NCBI GenBank assembly: GCA_900642245.1
Contig: CAAAJI010000115.1
Location: forward strand, 1-16,813
DNA length: 16,813 nt
Direction: 5' to 3'
Source of the DNA: Fragilaria radians
Taxonomy: Eukaryota; Bacillariophyta; Fragilariophyceae; Fragilariales; Fragilariaceae
Position 1 is the first letter of the stretch; each line of letters opens with the position of its first letter. The position numbers and the translations under genes are program-made. The notes below the pieces were generated by a model that had not been told where the DNA came from, did not search any database, and saw nothing but the letters and a program-made list of their open reading frames with translations. Shown here one piece after another: positions 1 to 9,100 of this stretch.

Positions 1-373
1 ATGCCCTTTTAAAAATGGTATTATCTTCTTGATTCATACGTCAAGGTTATGGCCAACAATATCTACAATCCAAGCATTGCTGTTGGCAACCTGGTCCCAA
101 GGTTCACATAACAATTGTTGATAAATCGTCTTGCCAATTTTCTAACCTTTTGAGTCTCCTGCTTCTATACTACTCTTTTTTTTGATGCCACCCTTCAAAT
201 TAAGATAGTTACAAAAATTTCCATTTACCAAGTTTTCTTCTTACAATGCACAGTCTTGTGACCATATTCACCACTGTTCCTACACTTTCCGTTATTCTTT
301 GGATCATGTCTCTATTAGCTCAGAGAGATACTTCGGGTATATAGATACGTAGGGTAGTACTACGATCCATGGA

Positions 374-380
374 TATAAAA
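374..380 (+). promoter_or_regulatory. Possible TATA box of the cysteine-module gene
   Basis: TATAAAA lies about 96 bases upstream of the ATG at 476, in the only stretch before the gene that resembles a core promoter. No transcript start can be seen, so this rests on motif and spacing alone. Confidence 0.35.
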
Positions 381-475
381 TTTCAATCCCACAGAAGGGC
401 ATCGAAACGTTTTCCCAAAGATTGTGCGCACCTTGAGGTTCTGAGTGACAGCAGTTTCATAAAAAAATTCTCATC

Positions 476-2221
476 ATGAGGTTGTTTCGTACGAATAGTC
501 AATTTTATCTTGCCGTAACAACATTGGCCTTGGTGGTTACTGTCGCATCATCATCATCATCATCATCATCGGATCATTTGTCAGCACCATATGATGTTGC
601 ATGTTTGAATGCCATGCTTCCTGCTCAATCCACAGATGATGCACAAGAACTCTGTGATGGAACCTTGGATGCGACTGGTCAACCATGTGTTTGGTGTGAT
701 GCTGCAGGTGTCTTTGGATTGTGTTTGAGTTCGGGTCAATCCAAAGAAGCATCTACGTATTTGACATGTGATTCAACGGCTATTACGAATCCTTTGGATC
801 CCACATGTTCCATCGCAGCATGGAATACCGAAGATGCTGAAGCGACTTGTCATGATAGTTTAGATTCAGAGGGAGCTACTTGTATTTGGTGTTCTCTTCC
901 TGGTCAACCAGCTGGAATTTGTGTCAATTCCGAACAGGCCGGTGCCGCTGGACAATACTTGACTTGTCAGAATACCAAGGATGATAAAGGTGATGCAAAT
1001 ATGGTGACAGATGGAGTTGATAAGGAAGAAAAAGAAGAGACGAAAGTAGTCTTGATGAAGGATGAAATTGAGGTTTCGAACCCTGAATCCAACAGCATGA
1101 ACGATAATCCATATGATATCACGTGTGTACTAGCTGGTTACACGGGTGGTGATCAAGGTGAGAGTGTCTGCAAGGAAGCACAAGATCAAGATGGTGACAA
1201 GTGTGTTTGGTGTTCCTTGGGAAGTCAGGGTGTTTGTTTGACTGACGCTCAATCGGAGATCGCCCAGCAATTGAATTTGGATTGTGATTCCAGTCCAAGA
1301 CAGATTAAACCGCATGCGGATGAAGAGATGATGACTCTAACATCTCCATTTGATGCGACCTGTGCGTTGGCTGGTTTCGAAGCTGGTAGTGATGCACAGA
1401 ATACCTGTACAACGTCAAACGACCAAGATGGTGTGGCATGCAGTTGGTGTTTGAAGGCAAATCTTTGCTTGTCTCATGATCAGATGGACCTTGCAAAGAC
1501 AATGGGTGTTCCCTGTGAAGACGAAAAGACTTCTCTTCAAGACAATCGCTTCGATGTGACTTGTATTACTGCTGGCTATTCAGCTGGAGCAGATGGTGAA
1601 GAGACCTGCAAAGAAACAAAGGATATGGATGGTGACAAATGTGTCTGGTGTACCCTCGGGAATAAAGGAGCCTGTATGACGGATTATCAAGCCAGCGTTG
1701 CAGCGAAGTGGAATGCTCAATGTGAAGCAAGTGTACAGCCACAAGTGCAAGATTACAAGCAATCAACCACGAATGCAATTGAAACGCCTAACAAGTACGA
1801 CGTTTCCTGTATCCTCACTGGTTTGGCATCTGAAGCAAATGGAGAAGCCATGTGCTCCATCTCCCAAGATGACAGTGGTGACTCTTGTAACTGGTGTTCA
1901 CTTATCAACCTCTGTATGACACATGATCAAAAGAAAATGCTAGAGAATTCTGGTATTTCATGCGATAACGCCAAGGATGTTGTAAACGACAACCCCTATG
2001 ACATTAGTTGTGTCATTACGGGATATGCAGAAGGTGAAGATAGTTGTAAGACAGCGGAGGATCAAGACGGAACCTTATGTGTTTGGTGCTCCATGGGCGA
2101 TCAAGGACTTTGCCTTACGGAAGCTCAGTCCGAAATCGCTCAACAACTAAATTTGGAATGTGGCGAATCAAGCATCCTAAAGAAGCTTGACGGATTGTCC
2201 GAAATGGTCGTCACCAAGTAG
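476..2221 (+). CDS. Secreted protein with seven six-cysteine (CxWC) modules
   Basis: This 581-aa protein is probably exported; its function is not recognised. Residues 1-24 look like a signal peptide: Arg2 and Arg5, then a hydrophobic stretch at 10-24 ending in Ala, followed by eight serines (25-32). Seven modules of 56-60 residues follow, at about 39-98, 106-164, 212-270, 291-347, 358-416, 440-496 and 507-562. Each has six cysteines: C near the start after a YD or FD motif, C after an acidic loop, a CxWC pair (CVWC, CIWC, CSWC or CNWC), C before a short LT/LS-x-x-Q helix, and a final C. Six cysteines per module suggest three disulfides, as expected outside the cytosol. A charged linker with KEEKEETK separates modules 2 and 3 (165-211). 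No membrane anchor or catalytic motif is visible. The ATG sits in the context ctcatcATG. No intron is needed. A cell-wall, adhesion or ligand-binding role is possible but is inference only. Confidence 0.88.
   Translation: MRLFRTNSQFYLAVTTLALVVTVASSSSSSSSDHLSAPYDVACLNAMLPAQSTDDAQELCDGTLDATGQPCVWCDAAGVFGLCLSSGQSKEASTYLTCDSTAITNPLDPTCSIAAWNTEDAEATCHDSLDSEGATCIWCSLPGQPAGICVNSEQAGAAGQYLTCQNTKDDKGDANMVTDGVDKEEKEETKVVLMKDEIEVSNPESNSMNDNPYDITCVLAGYTGGDQGESVCKEAQDQDGDKCVWCSLGSQGVCLTDAQSEIAQQLNLDCDSSPRQIKPHADEEMMTLTSPFDATCALAGFEAGSDAQNTCTTSNDQDGVACSWCLKANLCLSHDQMDLAKTMGVPCEDEKTSLQDNRFDVTCITAGYSAGADGEETCKETKDMDGDKCVWCTLGNKGACMTDYQASVAAKWNAQCEASVQPQVQDYKQSTTNAIETPNKYDVSCILTGLASEANGEAMCSISQDDSGDSCNWCSLINLCMTHDQKKMLENSGISCDNAKDVVNDNPYDISCVITGYAEGEDSCKTAEDQDGTLCVWCSMGDQGLCLTEAQSEIAQQLNLECGESSILKKLDGLSEMVVTK
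548..568 (+). repeat. TCA trinucleotide repeat coding poly-serine
   Basis: Seven TCA codons in a row, followed by TCG, encode the serine run just after the predicted signal peptide. A pure triplet array of this kind can vary in length between alleles without breaking the frame. Confidence 0.9.
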
Positions 2222-2569
2222 AAATTCTAAAGTCGTTGCATGAACTCTTTATAGCATTTATTCATATAAAACCAAAGTGAAAGTAGTATGAATGTCTTTC
2301 AAAAGTATTGGTAAAAGACATGTAAATATATGATGGTGGATGAATATGCTAGTTTCTTATCTACGATAAAGCATTTGAATAAGTAGTCATATACACACAC
2401 ATACTTTGAAACATGACCTCTCTTCCTCCCCAACATTACAACATGGCTGTATTTCTAGGGGAGTTTGATAGGAGAAACATGTTTTGCGGTGAACCAACAT
2501 TCGAAATGCTTTCTTTTTTGATGTTCTAATATAAAGCCTAAAGTCAACATCATGATCATTAAATAGTAT
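2222..2569. other. Convergent intergenic spacer
   Basis: This is the tail-to-tail spacer between the cysteine-module gene and the minus-strand gene beyond it. It must hold both 3' untranslated regions. A short CA run lies near 2391-2403. No coding signal or clear polyadenylation hexamer was found. Confidence 0.6.
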
Positions 2570-3025
2570 TCAATTGTCATGACTTGTGGATGTTGGTATT
2601 GTTGTTGCTGCTGAAGTATTAGTTGTAGCAGTAGTTGTAGTAGCTGTTACAGCAGCATCCGCAGCCGAAAGACAATTACGTAATCTCATTCCATATTCAA
2701 ATTGAACTGCGGCATGTTCCAAATCATTATGTCGTTCCTTAGTCGTCGTTGTCATTCTTGTTTCTTCTTCAGGTACTGTTGTGCTTGTTGCTGTGCTTGA
2801 AAAATCTGTGACAGCTTGACGAAACATTCCACTTCGTTGTAATTTTGCTATAGCATCCTCACGTGATAATGGTGGTCCAATATATTGACGACAATTCAGT
2901 AATGTAAAAGACGATGATGATGATGGAAAATTATTTGAATTTGAATTGGATGAAGGTGATGATGACGACGACGAAGTAAATCGTCGTTTGAGAATTGCTG
3001 CTGTTGCGGAAGTTGTATATGGCAT
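2570..3025 (-). CDS. Small Ser/Thr-rich protein, probably mitochondrial
   Basis: The protein has 151 aa. The frame is open further upstream to 3133, but the first ATG is at 3025, in the context ctcatcATG, the same as the start at 476, so I start there. The N-terminus MPYTTSATAAILKRRFTSS is hydroxylated and basic with no acidic residues, and RRF-TS resembles a mitochondrial processing site with Arg at -2 and -3. A serine/asparagine stretch follows. The conserved-looking core is at about residues 45-70 (RQYIGPPLSREDAIAKLQ, then SGMFRQAV) and 95-120 (HNDLEHAAVQFEYGMRLRNC). The C-terminus is a Thr/Ala run. The family is not recognised. The helical middle and the targeting signal suggest a small matrix or inner-membrane accessory protein, but that is inference. 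Low-complexity ends make the reading frame less certain than for a globular gene; against chance, the core shows good amphipathic helices and no stop. Confidence 0.6.
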   Translation of the reverse strand: MPYTTSATAAILKRRFTSSSSSSPSSNSNSNNFPSSSSSFTLLNCRQYIGPPLSREDAIAKLQRSGMFRQAVTDFSSTATSTTVPEEETRMTTTTKERHNDLEHAAVQFEYGMRLRNCLSAADAAVTATTTTATTNTSAATTIPTSTSHDN

Positions 3026-3816
3026 GATGAGTAGGGTTCTTAACAAAAAGGGAGTGTAATGAGGGATGGAAAAGACTTGAAAAATGCTTGGAGTATTGAC
3101 GTATCTGATAAATTCAATGCACTGGCGGGACAAAGTCAGAGTGTTTGTAGGAATCGTATACTATCTGACGTCTGGTCGATCATTATTCGCCAATGATTTT
3201 TAATGGTCTTTACCCCCCTGTTGACACGATACAGCTGGTTTCAAAATTACATGCGTAGAAATTGTATGCATGACGCACACAACATTTACATAATGCAGTA
3301 AATCTAGCCATCTGGTACGTTGTTGCGTCAATAGCATTCCGTACTGGGTGATTCAAGAAATAGATATAGGCCCACACAATGACTGTCATCTAAGGTTCAA
3401 CTTTAGCTTAATTTGACAAACGAAGTCTTGATCAGTAATAAGCCTTGGGGAAGGACAAGCTATTCAAATGCGATTGCTAATAAATGGATTCCTTAGGACT
3501 GATTTTTGATCAATAATCAAAGAGTACAAATATTGCGATGAGAAACTCTGGATTTTAAAAATCTTGAAACTAAACATCTAAACATCAAGTCAAAAATTTG
3601 AAACGACACGATTTATCCAAATTTAGCCACCTCCGAATCATATCGTTCAATATGAGGGAATGTGCCCCTGCCTCTTTTCTGTGATATAGTTTGTCCTAAG
3701 AGAGAGCCAAGGTCTTCTTTGGTTTCTTCCTATTCCTATTGATTTTGCATCCCAAATATGTTCCTAATTTTCCCACATCTTCACAATACAAATTTGTATC
3801 TTTTCTGTTTTGAAAA

Positions 3817-3940
3817 GTGTGCCTCCCTGCTGCGATCTTTGCTCTAAACTTTAAATTTCATTCGGTATGGCTCCTTGTCAAATTCCAAATGTTTCTTACA
3901 CTATTGGAATTATGCTTCTCATCGTTTTCAATTCTCATGT
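3817..3940 (+). repeat. Old direct repeat, copy A
   Basis: About 120 bases, matching copy B at 4065-4170. It starts with GTGTGCCTCCCTGCTGCGAT, contains GCTCTAAACTTTAAA, and ends with TTTTCAATTCTCATGT. Substitutions and small indels separate the copies, so the duplication is old. Confidence 0.75.
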
Positions 3941-4064
3941 TTAAACAACCTCCATGATCATTGATATCTGTTGATGCCATGTTTGCCATCAACGTTAACA
4001 CCATCACTCACTGAATCATTTGTAATGTTGATCACTATTGCTGCTATGATACCAGTCTTGAATT

Positions 4065-4170
4065 GTATGCCTCTCTGTTGTGATCCTTGCTCTAAACTTT
4101 AAACTTCATTTAGTATTGCGCCTTGTTGCTTTTGATTTTCCACTTTAGCTCATCATTTTCAATTCTCGTG
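4065..4170 (+). repeat. Old direct repeat, copy B
   Basis: Second copy of the 3817-3940 sequence, 248 bases downstream. It contains the same GCTCTAAACTTTAAA core and the same TTTTCAATTCTCGTGT end. The middle portion is the least alike. There is no coding potential in either copy. Confidence 0.75.
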
Positions 4171-5934
4171 TATTTTGAATTCCACTTCCAATGATGATTC
4201 CAATCAGCAAAAACATTATACTTGCAGCATAGTTTTATCATGCCAACATTTTCTTACTAATTTTTCTAACAGCTCGTATTTTTCATCGAAGCTATCATAT
4301 GCCAACCTAAATGTCTTCTAAATGAAGAAACGCATTTTCCGCTACCTATGAACTTCATTTTCATCTTTTCTCAATCAAATACCCAAATGGTTGTTCCGGG
4401 ACTACTTACTCCTGTTGAGAAAACATTTGTATGAATGCAACAAACACAACGTTACTATACTTTAATGTGTTATTCTATCTGTTGACAGCAATAAGCAACA
4501 GCGATAAAACATAAAATATGAGAAATTCTCATAAATCGTGTTGATATCGAGGTTGACATCACTTCAAATAAACAGTGGTACGTAACTCTCATAAAAATAT
4601 GCAACACACATAAAATGGCATATTTATACGTCATCATCAGTTGAATACTTCTCATCATTTTTCAACACTCCTGTGATTCAAATGATATTTATCATTTGGA
4701 TCAAGATTCATTGTATCATTTTGCACTTTGAAACACATTTTACCTTGTAGGGGCTTGGCAAAATAGCCGCCAACCATGTTGATTGTAGTGTTCAATAGAT
4801 ATATCACCATCTTTGATATAATCTATGATGAATAAATATCTAAGATTCATTTGTTGAGTTCTTTTTGAACTAGATTGCCTTCCATTCATTTCCATTAACA
4901 TTTCCCTTTAATTGTCCTAATAAATTTTGGTTTTATACAAATGAAAGCCCTGTTAGAATTCTTTCAATCTTTGCTGTTTTTCTCTCAATGGACTTCCATC
5001 GAGAGATGATGGGATGGATGGCATTATGAAAAATATGTCACGTAGAGGCACAACGGAACGGAGAGTGCGGCTAATCATTATCCTAAATCTATGCCAAACA
5101 ATTATGTACATATTACGATGCTGTATACTGTAAATCATGACAAATATCATGAGCACACTGAAAAAAAACATCAATCTCAACCTTTGATGACGGCAGAAGT
5201 AACATGACGTTGTGCAATAGTAGCCAAGAAATGCTTAAGGTTACACACGATGTTTTTCCTGAAGATGAAACGTTAGCTGCTCAATATGGAGTAAAGCAGA
5301 GGAGAGGTTTTTAACAATTCTTGAACCTTAAATTGACTCAACAATTTGAACATGAAACGTTGAATAGCATAGACTTTTTTTCACACTATCACAACCATAA
5401 CCTCAGAATGTGTAAATGGAAGGATATGTTTTCTGGATTCAATGCTGTACGTAGTGATATTGTTTTTGAATGGTTAAGCCCTTGAACTCGTTTCGGAGAG
5501 ATTGAATGATGATCTAAGACTCTTCAAATAGAAAACTTCACAATTCATTCACTTTTGCTTCTAGTTTTATTGCTTAACTTGCATCAGTCCTTTGAAGTTT
5601 TGTGGGCACCGCAACAATACGAGGGTTATATTACCAAAGTTTTATGGTTCTATACATTTCCACAACAATTATTTTAATACTAGTTGCACTATGCCTGAAT
5701 ATAGAGTACTAACTCGTATTATTGAGTAGATGTAACGCAGTTTTAGCAATTGTACACTTACAGTAAAAGTGTACAACATAGTTTTTTTGTAGTATTTTCT
5801 GCTTCACAACTTATTCAACGGAATCAGTGGACACCGTACATTTTTCTATGTGCCTTAAAATGAGCAAGCAATTCATTGGACGCTACAAATTCATTCTTGA
5901 TGTTTTGATGTCTTTTGTTTACGGACTTGTTTAG

Positions 5935-6600
5935 GATGAAGAATATGGCAAGGAAAAGGCATACTTACAAGAAGGGCTGAATTGGATTATGCCTGATGAT
6001 ATTGTTCAATGGATGAACTTGAAATGTTTTGGAACCTCCAATACCGCTTTTGATGCAGACCCAGCATTTGCAAGATCAAACACCCTCCAATTCTATAAGA
6101 AGGCTGAGTTTTTCACGCCAAATTACATAATAACCTGGAATTCTTCAAAGATGAATGGGAACGCGAACAAGAGTTAGAAGTGAATTGATTGATTAAACAG
6201 GCGAAGGAAAAAAGGTGAGAAAACAAGTCACAGTTTCAATGGCAAGATGAGCATTGACCAAAAAGGAATACAGGATATTACAGAGAATTCTTGAAGCACA
6301 AAGCCCTCCAACATTCCCTTTAGACGTGATTAGGAAATTTGAGATGCCAATTATCAGTTTTGCCCACTATTGATAATATTTGTGTGCATGATTCAACTTG
6401 CAAGCAGCCTAAAAACGAAACTTATGTTGTCAAGCATGGACAAGAGGAGAGAGATGCACCGTGACAGATGATGATGGGGAATATGGATTCTGTAAAGAAT
6501 GTATTTAGACGTCAAACGAGTGTGACAAATATCATTAATGGAGTAAAGCGAGAAATAGGAACTATGAATCCTAGTTTATACAAGTTCAAAATCTGATCTG
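5935..6600 (+). pseudogene. Relic of a tyrosine-recombinase-like mobile element protein
   Basis: This is a broken copy of a dispersed protein family common in diatoms, usually described as core-binding or tyrosine-recombinase-like. I know the family from memory and could not search for it. The first open piece (5935-6177) carries MPDDIVQWMNLKCFGT, DADPAFARSNTLQFYKKA, then TPN...WNSSKMNGN. After a shift, 6215-6373 reads VRKQ...ALTKKEYRILQRILEA with one stop at 6248. A further shift gives IDNICVHD from 6369 and EERDAP at 6444-6461, then a stop at 6462, then QMMMGNMDS. These motifs occur in the expected order. At least three frameshifts and several stops rule out a working product. The left edge follows a TAG at 5932, preceded by a pyrimidine-rich stretch that resembles a 3' splice site. 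The right edge is unclear; the C-terminal catalytic part, with its Arg-His-Tyr residues, was not found. Confidence 0.62.
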
Positions 6601-6794
6601 AGCTGGGATCAGAAAGCAGTAGGAATTATTTTAACTATTAATGTAGATGCATTAATTTGTGAATTAATGAAATTGATAATTTTTTTGTTTTCGAATTTTT
6701 GCATCACATTTTTTTTGTACTGTAGTTATCTAGTGCCTAACAAAACTAGTAAAATAAATTTTACTCAGAAAAGTATCTTGTTGTTCACATTGTC

Positions 6795-6829
6795 CCACGT
6801 GGCACTTTCAAGTTGGAATGACTATATAA
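6795..6829 (+). promoter_or_regulatory. G-box and TATA box upstream of the LRR gene
   Basis: The palindrome CCACGTGG lies at 6795-6802 and TATATAA at 6823-6829, 21 bases on and about 130 bases before the ATG at 6961. CACGTG is the classic core bound by bHLH and bZIP factors. The arrangement is typical of a core promoter; binding is inferred. Confidence 0.45.
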
Positions 6830-6960
6830 CGCGGAGAGACATTTGAGGTTAGAACAATTAACCTTATGTATCTATCGATGGTACTGAAGTAATGACCTAG
6901 ATGACTGACACTTAATACCTTGGAAGAATCACAACATTGCCAAAGAGGTGTAATTGTTCT

Positions 6961-8916
6961 ATGTTAAGTCCATCCATTGACTTTTTATCTCATGATCAAA
7001 AAGTTGTATTGGCCCAACGATCTTCGATGGTGTCTTCGCAGCAACCTGGAGCGTTCGGTTACAGGGAAGAGGATATCGCATCGAATTTGTCGCAAGCACA
7101 AATGTTGAAAAAGAATTTTGATGCGCACACTTCATCAACTTTCGTCGAGGATGCTCGAAGGCAACCAGCGAATGATACTATAATTCCACAAAATTCGACG
7201 GACCTGCAGATGCTTCATGACTTTAATGAAAGAATGAATGACTTCCAAAACATCATTCAGATTGAAGTAAAGACCCAGGACGAGGATCAAATGCTCCACA
7301 ATCACAAGCGTAAACAAAGAACTCTTTGGGGCGTTTGTATTTTTATCTTTCTTCTTGTTTTTATGATATCGCTAGTGGTACCTCTGGCCGTTAAGAGCAG
7401 CCATACCGGTCAGGATAATTCTCCTCCCAATCTCGAATCTCCGTTTGATATAGATGAATGTTATTCTGGAAATTTCTTAGACCAACAGCAATACCACAAC
7501 TTTCATACAGTGATTACCTCTTATTACCCAAATATGTTGGAATCCATTGATACTTCTGGCACCAGTGCCAATATTGCCCTGTGCTGGCTCTCGCAATACG
7601 ACAATATGAATCTGAATCCTTTTGTGGGTGATGCAGCAATTTTAGCACAGCGCTTTGTTTTGTCGACATTATACTTCCATTTCCTAATAAGTCAGAATGC
7701 CACAAGAAACCATGGAATTTTTTCCAACGAAAATTGGCTTTCCATGGAGGATGTATGCAATTGGACATTAGTGGGATGTCAAGAGACTGGATCTAGCTTT
7801 CGATACGTCACTAGTTTGGATTTTTCGGGTCAATGGATTGAGAACATAGATTATCCCTTCGGAAATTGCTTTGCTCCAAAACTTATCTGCCCTAAATCTT
7901 GACCCAATAAATTTTCAGGGGACAATTCCATCTGAGTTGATCAGCTTAACTTTACTCGAAGAGTTCCGAGTCACTTTGGGAGGATCAAACAGTATGAGTG
8001 GCTCAGGTAAAGTTATGGAGACTTGGAAGCGGCTTGAGACTTTAAGTCTCGACCTAGCCTACTCTGCTTCTTTGCCTGACTTCAGCGTTTTCACAAATAT
8101 GAGGCACCTAATTGTTAAGGAAAAGGAATTTAGATTCGAATACACCTTACCTGAATTACGAAAATTAACAAAGCTAGGTGCGTTTCTACCTCCTCTGAAT
8201 GAAAACATATACTTGGTTCTTTCTTACTTTTTAATGCAGAAACTCTTGATTTGAGAATTTTTCTCAGAGATGAATTTCCAACGCAGCTTTTGAAACTTTC
8301 CTCATTAGGTACGAAGAAATGAACAGCATCATGTGATCACTTTTGGAACTTTGATCGATGAAGATCAAAACCTGTTACGATCTCACAGGGTACCCGTTAT
8401 TCGTTGATGGTTAGCATCCTTGTCAAATTTGTCAGATCATCATGCCCCAGAGCAAAGGCCACTTGTTGTTCAAAACCTTCATTCACATTTCTATTTGAAT
8501 TCTTTTACAGACTTTCTATTCCTGAAATTCAGCTCTGAGACAATAATACCAACAGGTATAGGAAACCTGTCGAAGCTAAGGTATTTGACCTTGACGTATC
8601 AAAGTATGAGAAGGCCAATTCCATCTGAAATTGGAACCTTGTCAAAGCTTACTTACTTATACCTATATCTATCCGACTTCACTGGCTCCATTCCTTCTGA
8701 GATCGGAAACTTGTCAAAATTAGGTAACATAGCTTGTCAACTTGCCGTTGCTGTGTACTTAGTCCAGTGTTAATGTGTGCTGACCTAAACTTTTCTTACC
8801 CGTGCTCAGACACCCTACAGATAATTAGTGAAAGGGAAAGTGAAAACATTTTATTACCTTCAGAAATTTGTTCCCTAAGTGGATACGATTTTTATTTTGA
8901 GCCATGGAAATGCTAA
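6961..8916 (+). CDS. Single-pass LRR receptor-like protein, four exons, one frameshift
   Basis: Exons are 6961-8177, 8240-8308, 8511-8723 and 8810-8916; all three introns are GT..AG (62, 202 and 86 bp) and all are phase 1. If one C of the CCC at 7855-7857 is disregarded, the spliced frame is open for 534 aa. A polar N-terminus ends in HNHKRKQR (about 113-120), followed by one membrane segment (about 122-144, WGVCIFIFLLVFMISLVV), so the N-terminus is probably cytosolic and the rest outside. CNWTLVGC (266-273) resembles the CxWxGVxC cap that precedes plant-type LRRs. Repeats of about 23-24 residues follow, with IPSEIGNLSKL motifs, and the chain ends in FEPWKC. No kinase is present, as in many diatom LRR proteins. 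The frame is open from 6937, but only through TTG; the first ATG is 6961. Recognition or adhesion at the cell surface is likely, but the ligand is unknown. The frameshift makes it either a young pseudogene or a victim of an assembly error. Confidence 0.75.
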
Positions 8917-9100
8917 TAAAGAATTAAAACGTAGAGGCTTGCAATGCAATTTTTATCTCTGAATAACAAGCCATGGATTCTCAATAATTTATGAACCTCC
9001 GTTATAACACATTTTTGCCTTGCTAGACTTCATTATTGACCATTATTACTCAGTTTTTTCCTCCTGTGTTGTCTGCTGCGGTTGGAGGCCTTCCACTTAC
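8917..9100. other. Spacer between convergent LRR copies
   Basis: It lies between the stop of the LRR gene and the last recognisable piece of the opposite-strand copy. It probably contains the 3' untranslated region of the former. No further exon could be fitted. Confidence 0.5.

Larger units (their letters stand above)
3026..5934. other. Gene-free AT-rich stretch
   Basis: Nearly 2.9 kb without a gene that can be supported. Only short frames occur. Those on the minus strand at 4470-4658 and 4953-5180 are hydrophobic and low in complexity. The only clear structure is the diverged direct repeat at 3817-4170, described separately. The first 150 bases presumably hold the promoter of the gene ending at 2570. 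Decayed mobile DNA is a fair guess for the rest, but no protein relic was recognised before 5935. Confidence 0.55.

Noticed and set aside
1..475. Possible end of an upstream gene
   Set aside because: No open frame with recognisable content enters from the left edge; only the TATA box at 374 is noted.
537..752. Minus-strand frame with a poly-Met run
   Set aside because: It is the reverse reading of the TCA repeat and cysteine modules of the gene at 476.
3026..3133. Longer N-terminus for the gene ending at 2570 (187 aa)
   Set aside because: The extension contains no ATG; its first codon is TTG. The ATG at 3025 has the better context and gives a plausible targeting sequence.
4470..4658. Minus-strand hydrophobic frame of 62 codons
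   Set aside because: Short and low in complexity, no homology recognised and no promoter-like context; a chance frame is more likely.
4953..5180. Minus-strand frame of 75 codons with a hydrophobic start
   Set aside because: It opens with TTG; from the first ATG it is about 72 codons of AT-rich sequence with no recognisable domain, in a region with no other gene signal.
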